A DNA stretch of 38,632 nt from Actinomycetes bacterium. Its GTDB lineage: Bacteria; Actinomycetota; Acidimicrobiia; Acidimicrobiales; Ilumatobacteraceae. The position numbers were made by a program, and so were the translations under genes. The notes below the pieces were generated by a model. It was not told the origin of the DNA, searched no databases, and saw only the letters and a program-made list of their open reading frames with translations. The stretch lies in NCBI GenBank assembly GCA_025359865.1, contig JANYDH010000081.1, positions 1 through 38,632 on the forward strand. Reading direction: 5' to 3'. Below are positions 34,940-38,632 of this stretch, one piece after another; positions within the stretch are counted from its first letter, which is position 1, and each line of letters begins with the position of its first letter.

Positions 34940-35617
34940 GTGAACAACCGCAGGGCAACCGAGTTGAGCCGCCTGCTCTCATCGGTAGTGGCCCTGTCCC
35001 AGCGCAGACGGTTGGTGGGGGCAGGAGTGATCGGCGTGATCGTCGGCGTCGTGGTCGCCCGCTTCGCGCCATGGCAGATGGCAGTACTCGGCGGATGGGA
35101 CATTACGGCAATCGTGATCGTTGCGTCGATCTGGATGTTCATCCCGGTGCTCGATGGTGAGATGACGAAGTCCACAGCGAAGCGCGAGGACGTGAGTCGA
35201 GCAAGCGACGATTTCGTCGTGCTCCTCGCCAGCGTCGTCAGCTTGGTCGGCGTGATCCTGACGCTGTTCGCTGCGAAGAGCGCCTCCGGCGGACTGAAGG
35301 CATGGATGACCTCAGTCGCAGTGGGGACCGTTGCGGTGTCGTGGTTCACGGTCCACACCGTCTTCACGCTGCGCTACGCGCACCTGTACTACGACGAGCC
35401 AGACGGCGGGATCGACTTCAACGAAGACGCGTGCCCGGACTACCTCGACTTCGCGTATCTCGCGTTCACGGTCGGCATGACCTTCCAGGTGTCCGACACC
35501 GACATCTCGTCACGAACCATCCGGCGCGCAGTGACTCGCCACGCACTGCTCGGGTACGTCTTCGGCACGGTCATCATCGGCGTCACCATCAACGTGGTCG
35601 GCGGGCTCATCCAGTAG
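34940..35617 (+). CDS. DUF1345-family membrane protein
   Basis: 225 residues with about six membrane helices (near 25-42, 45-71, 91-112, 119-150, 168-184, 201-224). Features match DUF1345: WDITAIVIVASIWMFI, a RASDDFVVLLASVVSLVGV segment, WFTVHTVFTLRYAHLYY, and PDYLDFAYLAFTVGMTFQVS followed by DTDISSRTIRR. The family is widespread and of unknown function. GTG start at 34940, divergent from the CrtC-like gene. Confidence 0.85.
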   Translation: MNNRRATELSRLLSSVVALSQRRRLVGAGVIGVIVGVVVARFAPWQMAVLGGWDITAIVIVASIWMFIPVLDGEMTKSTAKREDVSRASDDFVVLLASVVSLVGVILTLFAAKSASGGLKAWMTSVAVGTVAVSWFTVHTVFTLRYAHLYYDEPDGGIDFNEDACPDYLDFAYLAFTVGMTFQVSDTDISSRTIRRAVTRHALLGYVFGTVIIGVTINVVGGLIQ

Positions 35618-35657
35618 CGGGTGTGTATGGGACCCCTCAAGTGGGTAGTTGTCCGCT

Positions 35658-36146
35658 ATGGCCACCAGCGTACCCCGCCTCCAGACCGTCGATCTCATCC
35701 GGCACCTGCCTGACTGGCAGGTCATCGAGGTCATCGAGGTGTCCGCAACCGAGGATCAACCAAACGCCGCCTGCTTCGTCGCTTCCTTGACCGATCTGGT
35801 GTCTCCGGTCGTTCTTCGAGCACAAGGACGCAACCTGCTGATACCCGAGCTCTTGGGCCTGTGGGTGGTCTTCGTCGACGAGCACTCCCGCTTGGATCGA
35901 GCCTGGTTCGATCTCTTGGCGCAAGACCTGAACGCCCTCGCCAGCGATCACGAGGTCGCCTGCTCAGTCGGCGCCGGACACTGTGACGGGTCGTTGCGAC
36001 TGGATGTCGCCTACCGGCGTTCGGCACTCGAGTACCTCGGCGGATTCGCCGCATCTGATGACTGGAGCATCGATCTGGAAGCCCAGGCTCGCCTGGTGGC
36101 TTGCGGCTACGCCGTTCGTGGCGGAATTCGCGATCAGGTGTGTTGA
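35658..36146 (+). CDS. hypothetical protein with glycosyltransferase-2-like remnant features
   Basis: 162 residues from the ATG at 35658. The middle and end recall a reduced GT-A/GT2 fold: LWVVFVDEHSRLDRAWFDLL (in the place of the metal-binding strand and following helix) and DVAYRRSALEYLGGF, then LEAQARLVACGYAVRGG, a GT2 C-terminal pattern. The N-terminal nucleotide-sugar half is unusually short and no canonical DxD is present, so activity is doubtful. Could be a decayed or specialised relative. Moderate confidence that it is a gene, low for function. Confidence 0.5.
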   Translation: MATSVPRLQTVDLIRHLPDWQVIEVIEVSATEDQPNAACFVASLTDLVSPVVLRAQGRNLLIPELLGLWVVFVDEHSRLDRAWFDLLAQDLNALASDHEVACSVGAGHCDGSLRLDVAYRRSALEYLGGFAASDDWSIDLEAQARLVACGYAVRGGIRDQVC

Positions 36147-36244
36147 TTCAGGCACGCAACAGCCCACCATTTCGCCGTTGACGGAGCTCCCTGACGACTG
36201 AGTGCGGTGAAACGTGGCGGCACGTGTCGATGGCTTGCGGCGGC

Positions 36245-36266
36245 GGCGGCTCGTGGCCGAGCCGCC
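36245..36266. terminator. 9-bp GC-rich hairpin between convergent genes
   Basis: GGCGGCTCG (36245-36253) and CGAGCCGCC (36258-36266) pair perfectly around a 4-base loop. There is no T-tract. It lies between the convergent genes ending at 36146 and 36312, so bidirectional termination is plausible. Confidence 0.5.
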
Positions 36267-36276
36267 AACACCCGTC

Positions 36277-36305
36277 GACCTCGGGGACACTTCGCCCCCG
36301 AGGTC
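36277..36305. terminator. 10-bp GC-rich hairpin just past the GlsB-type gene
   Basis: GACCTCGGGG (36277-36286) pairs perfectly with CCCCGAGGTC (36296-36305) around a 9-base loop, 6 bases beyond the stop of the minus-strand gene at 36312. No U-tract, as is common in GC-rich actinobacteria. Confidence 0.55.
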
Positions 36306-36311
36306 TGCCGG

Positions 36312-36593
36312 TCACAGTGCGTGCTTGTGGTGACGGCCGGTCGCTGCGCGGTAGACGAGCAATGCCACCACAGCGCCGACGATCGAGCCGATGATGCCCG
36401 ACGCCTGGAACGCGCCGCCATTCGCATCCTTATGGGTGAGCACGTAGCCGATGAAACCGCCGATGAAGGATCCGATGATGCCGAGGATGACGGTCCCCCA
36501 GGCACTCATTGGGTCACGACCTGGAACGAGGGCACGTGCGATATAGCCGGCGACTAAGCCGATGACGAGTAGGTAGATGATAAAGCCGACCAT
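36312..36593 (-). CDS. GlsB/YeaQ/YmgE-family stress-response membrane protein
   Basis: 93 residues, three short Gly-rich membrane helices: FIIYLLVIGLVAGYIARALV, then PGRDPMSAWGTVILGIIGSF and SGIIGSIVGAVVALLVY. The pattern matches the transglycosylase-associated GlsB/YeaQ family, small inner-membrane proteins induced by stress. AAGGAG lies 7 bases before the ATG at 36593. Standalone, with hairpins downstream. Confidence 0.88.
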   Translation of the reverse strand: MVGFIIYLLVIGLVAGYIARALVPGRDPMSAWGTVILGIIGSFIGGFIGYVLTHKDANGGAFQASGIIGSIVGAVVALLVYRAATGRHHKHAL

Positions 36594-36700
36594 GTTGTCG
36601 CTCCTTGAGTTGGTGTGGGTTGGACCACTGGAGTACCCACGCCGGTCGTGGTCGAACCATGCAGCACTATGCGCTGCCTCACGCGGCACCCTGTTCGCGG

Positions 36701-36752
36701 CGACACGTGGGGGCATGTGTCGCTACGTAGGCACACGTGCCTCCACGTGTCG
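36701..36752. terminator. 52-bp near-perfect palindrome downstream of the APH-family gene
   Basis: The 52 bases read almost the same on both strands: outer arms CGACACGTGG / CCACGTGTCG, centre CTACGTAG. Only four of 26 base pairs mismatch in DNA, and two of those become G-U pairs in RNA, leaving one small internal loop. It starts 34 bases past the stop of the minus-strand gene at 36786. Best read as a long terminator-type hairpin. A regulator binding site with repeated CACGTG boxes is the alternative. Confidence 0.55.
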
Positions 36753-36785
36753 CTCGCGTGTTGAGGCGCGCTCCCAGCAAGAGCG

Positions 36786-37715
36786 TCACCGGCGGGCGAG
36801 CAGGTCCTGAAGGTCGGGGAGTCGGCGGAACATGTCGGGGAGACCACGCATGCCGTTGCGCACGGAGTCATGTGACAGGGCTAGGTCGGGGCCAGTGCTG
36901 GCCTCGACACCGGCTAGGCAGCGGAGGATGTTCCACCTCGTGAACCCCAGCCACCCGCCGATCATGAACACGAACCAACTCGGACCCGACGGTGGAAGCG
37001 CTCCGCCTCCTGCGACGTAGCCGTCGAGCACCGAGCGGAAGATGGTGGGCTGGATGTCGTCGAAGTCAGGTCCCTTTGCGACGCTCAGCGCGGTCGAGCC
37101 GAGTTCACTGGCCAAGTCCAGTGTTCCCGAGAGCTCCCAGTCGAGCACGACCGGCCGTCCGTCTCGAGCGAGCAGGTTCCACGGTTGGATGTCTTTGTGG
37201 GTCAGCACAACGGGGCCTGGTCGTTCGCAGGTGTCAACGAAGTGGGCAATCGCGAGCATCGTCTCGACATTGGACGCCAGCTCCTCGGCCCACGGCTGTC
37301 TCGTCGCCGCCGCTCGCTCTGCAAGTTCACGCCAGTCCCGTGGCGTCGGACCCTCGATCGACTCGTGGGTCCACTCGACGTCGAGCGCGTGGATGCGAGC
37401 GAGGATCTCGCCGATCTCGAACGCGAACGCTGCCGGCACGGGGGCCTCGGGCACCTTGTGACCGTCGACCCACCGGTGGATGAGAGTGTCGTGGCTCGCC
37501 GAGATCGGCTCCGGCATCGAGATGCCCGCTGCGAAGGCTGCCTGCTCGAACCTGAACACGTCGTCAACGCGGTACTTCCAGCGGCGGTCGATGAGGTTCA
37601 GCTCCTTCACCGCGAACGACCCCTGGTCGGTGTCGAGCCGATACACCCTGTTGGCGAACCCGCCGTGAACGCGGGTCATGGGACTGATCGGCGTGCCGAG
37701 ATGCGAAACGTTCAC
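36786..37715 (-). CDS. aminoglycoside phosphotransferase-like (APH family) kinase
   Basis: 309 residues with the APH/choline-kinase fold. N-lobe: HGGFANRVYRLDTDQGSFAV, with the ATP-binding Lys37 in AVKEL. The Brenner-type catalytic loop is LTHKDIQPWN (His173, Asp175, Asn180), and the metal-binding Asp192 lies in VVLDWELSG. A helical C-lobe follows. All key catalytic residues are present, so it is probably active on an unknown small-molecule hydroxyl; a resistance function cannot be inferred. GTG start at 37715. It lies next to tRNA-Thr, and the 52-bp palindrome follows. Confidence 0.85.
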   Translation of the reverse strand: MNVSHLGTPISPMTRVHGGFANRVYRLDTDQGSFAVKELNLIDRRWKYRVDDVFRFEQAAFAAGISMPEPISASHDTLIHRWVDGHKVPEAPVPAAFAFEIGEILARIHALDVEWTHESIEGPTPRDWRELAERAAATRQPWAEELASNVETMLAIAHFVDTCERPGPVVLTHKDIQPWNLLARDGRPVVLDWELSGTLDLASELGSTALSVAKGPDFDDIQPTIFRSVLDGYVAGGGALPPSGPSWFVFMIGGWLGFTRWNILRCLAGVEASTGPDLALSHDSVRNGMRGLPDMFRRLPDLQDLLARR

Positions 37716-37783
37716 CGCGCAACCTCGACGGGCAAGCTCGACTCAAGTACATCCATGCGCCTGCAGTTTCGCAGGTCAGATCG

Positions 37784-37856
37784 AGCCGGGTGCGAGAATC
37801 GAACTCGCGACAACCGCATTACAAGTGCGGTGCTCTGCCAACTGAGCTAACCCGGC
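37784..37856 (-). tRNA. tRNA-Thr (anticodon TGT)
   Basis: On the minus strand the 73 bases fold as a full cloverleaf: acceptor GCCGGGT / ACCCGGC, D-arm GCTC / GAGC, anticodon stem CCGCA / TGCGG with loop CTTGTAA, T-arm GCGAG / CTCGC with TTCGATT loop. The anticodon TGT (37821-37823 on the plus strand) reads ACA, Thr. No CCA is encoded, as is usual in actinobacteria. Confidence 0.95.
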
Positions 37857-38068
37857 GGGGGTTCGGGAGATGCTGGAGGACTACCCCTGATACAACGTAA
37901 GGGGAAACCCGGCCAACGCCCGAACCTGTGGAGGGAGTCTAGGCCAACCTTTTCCGTCGTCGACTTGGCCGTTGTGCAGTCCTGCGAGGACTCCCCCGCA
38001 CGTACGACACCGCACCCGGCGCAGCGCACCTCGACCGAGCACCAATGATGGCCGCTCGCAGGTAATAC

Positions 38069-38108
38069 AGGCTGTCGTACATTGCGGGTGGGGTTGGCGG
38101 TACCCGAT
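38069..38108. repeat. right copy of the 40-bp repeat block
   Basis: Reverse complement of 188-227 with two mismatches. Next to it, GGCGGTACCCGAT is duplicated (38097-38122), a local change not seen in the left copy. Confidence 0.75.
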
Positions 38109-38208
38109 GGCGGTACCCGATCCCGGCCGTGCGGTCGCGCTGCAGCGGGAACGTTCGGTGCATGACAGGCGGGCGTGGTAGAAGTCTGCATCAGCGACCA
38201 CGGCGGCT

Positions 38209-38268
38209 GCGTAACGGGCAGGATCGCGTCGACTTACATGTCGCCAGCGCCGATAGCTCGACGCGACT
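38209..38268. repeat. 60-bp direct repeat, copy 1
   Basis: 60 bases repeated at 38281-38340 with three mismatches, separated by 12 bases. The second copy is the inner part of the 147-bp element, so the right-hand cluster contains one full and one truncated copy in the same orientation. Confidence 0.9.
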
Positions 38269-38286
38269 CCTCCCAGAAAGGCGTAA

Positions 38287-38433
38287 CGGGCAGGATCGCG
38301 TCGACTTTCATGTTGCCAGCGCCGATAACTCGACGCGACTTGGCACCACAACAACGGGTAGGCCCGGCGGGCGGGCTGTCAGTCGCCGACGTTGAGCCGA
38401 CTTCTGCGGCACAACCACGAGTTCAGCAACAAC
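38287..38433. repeat. right copy of the 147-bp dispersed element
   Basis: Mirrors positions 1-147 (about 93% identical, ungapped, counted by eye). Being inverted, the two copies could pair in single-stranded DNA or recombine to invert the 38-kb segment between them. No target-site duplication or transposase gene is visible within the window. Confidence 0.85.
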
Positions 38434-38547
38434 CATGACACCGTTGCCAACAACACGACCAGACGGCCAATCTCACCGCCGCACCACCAAACGGCATTGT
38501 GCGACAGCCTGAATAACGAAAGGTAGATACGAGGGTAGAGTTCTTCC

Positions 38548-38632
38548 ATGAGTATCAATCTCAAGAGCGAACGCGCTGATCGACTCGCCCGCGAACTCGC
38601 CGCGACGACTGGTGAAAGCCTCACCGACGCGA
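38548..38632 (+). CDS. VapB-like antitoxin (5' part, cut by window end)
   Basis: The first 28 codons read MSINLKSERADRLARELAAT then TGESLTDA, the N-terminus of Rv0623-type VapB antitoxins (PSK_trans_fac family), which neutralise PIN-domain VapC RNases and bind their own promoter. A vapC gene would be expected just beyond the window. GAGGG (38531-38535) is a weak, distant ribosome site. Confidence 0.72.
   Translation, partial: MSINLKSERADRLARELAATTGESLTDA

Larger units (their letters stand above)
37857..38547. other. 691-base non-coding stretch rich in repeats
   Basis: No supportable gene. Minus-strand frames across 37880-38200 show CxxC pairs (CITC and CRTC), but they run into the repeats and lack a sound start. 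The right part holds the mirrored 40-bp and 147-bp repeat blocks and a 60-bp direct duplication. 37866-38060 shows nothing recognisable. Confidence 0.6.

Noticed and set aside
36786-37715. Antibiotic-resistance aminoglycoside kinase
   Set aside because: The APH fold is shared by many metabolic kinases, and nothing in the sequence points to a drug substrate.
37784-37856. tRNA-Thr as integration site of a genomic island carrying the CIS
   Set aside because: No direct repeat of the tRNA 3' end was noticed elsewhere in the window and no integrase is present.
37881-38354. Possible zinc-ribbon protein on the minus strand (CITC...CRTC)
   Set aside because: The frame runs through the dispersed repeats, lacks a credible start, and CxxC also appears in another frame of the same DNA.

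Overview
The window is GC-rich DNA with an actinobacterial character. It carries a DUF3263 gene coupled to a LytR_C-domain gene, a septum-formation-type lipoprotein, many GTG starts, and an AbiEi/DUF559-type pseudogene of the sort common in Acidimicrobiia-like actinobacteria. The class-level placement is an inference. About 31 kb (913-32142) is one contractile injection system (CIS) locus of the extracellular/cytoplasmic CIS family, the relatives of Afp, PVC and Streptomyces Cis. It is not a prophage: there is no capsid, terminase, portal, integrase or lysis gene.

Layout. Positions 1-279 hold a dispersed repeat. A small lipoprotein gene on the minus strand (280-738) faces away from a plus-strand operon (913-14749). 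That operon encodes a Pvc16/DUF4255-type cap protein followed by three very long proteins of one plan: N-terminal Ig-like region, a single membrane helix near residue 215-245, then chains of carboxypeptidase-regulatory-like beta-sandwich repeats. The last of them is 2657 residues. A broken DUF559-type gene (14926-15458) separates this operon from the minus-strand structural operon. Read in the direction of transcription (29267 down to 15524), that operon gives sheath, two tube proteins, tail-assembly-chaperone-like protein, DUF6760 protein, third tube protein, a 1376-residue disordered protein with an eCIS-core HELTH motif, LysM hub, VgrG-like spike, gp25 wedge, baseplate J, tail protein I and a tail-anchored zinc-ribbon protein. 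Most of these genes overlap by 1, 4, 8 or 26 bases. A PAAR-like tip gene (29622-30008) lies upstream on the same strand, back to back with the AAA+ ATPase (30073-32142).

How it may work together. Sheath, tubes, hub, spike, tip, wedge and cap form a conventional contractile machine, and the ATPase probably acts in assembly or recycling. What stands out is the number of membrane-spanning partners (three bitopic Ig/repeat proteins and one C-terminally anchored zinc-ribbon protein), with no recognisable tape-measure protein or trimeric receptor-binding fibre. I infer a CIS tethered to the producer's own membrane, as described for Streptomyces CIS with its membrane protein CisA, rather than a freely released particle. 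The 1376-residue protein carries several in-frame tandem repeats that could vary in length.

The right flank (32176-38632) is ordinary chromosomal content: LytR_C protein, DUF3263 protein, a conserved hypothetical, a CrtC/AttH-like protein, a DUF1345 membrane protein, a glycosyltransferase-like remnant, a GlsB-type membrane protein, an APH-family kinase, tRNA-Thr(TGT) and the start of a VapB-like antitoxin gene. A 147-base element at position 1 recurs in inverted orientation at 38287-38433, so near-identical repeats bracket the whole segment.
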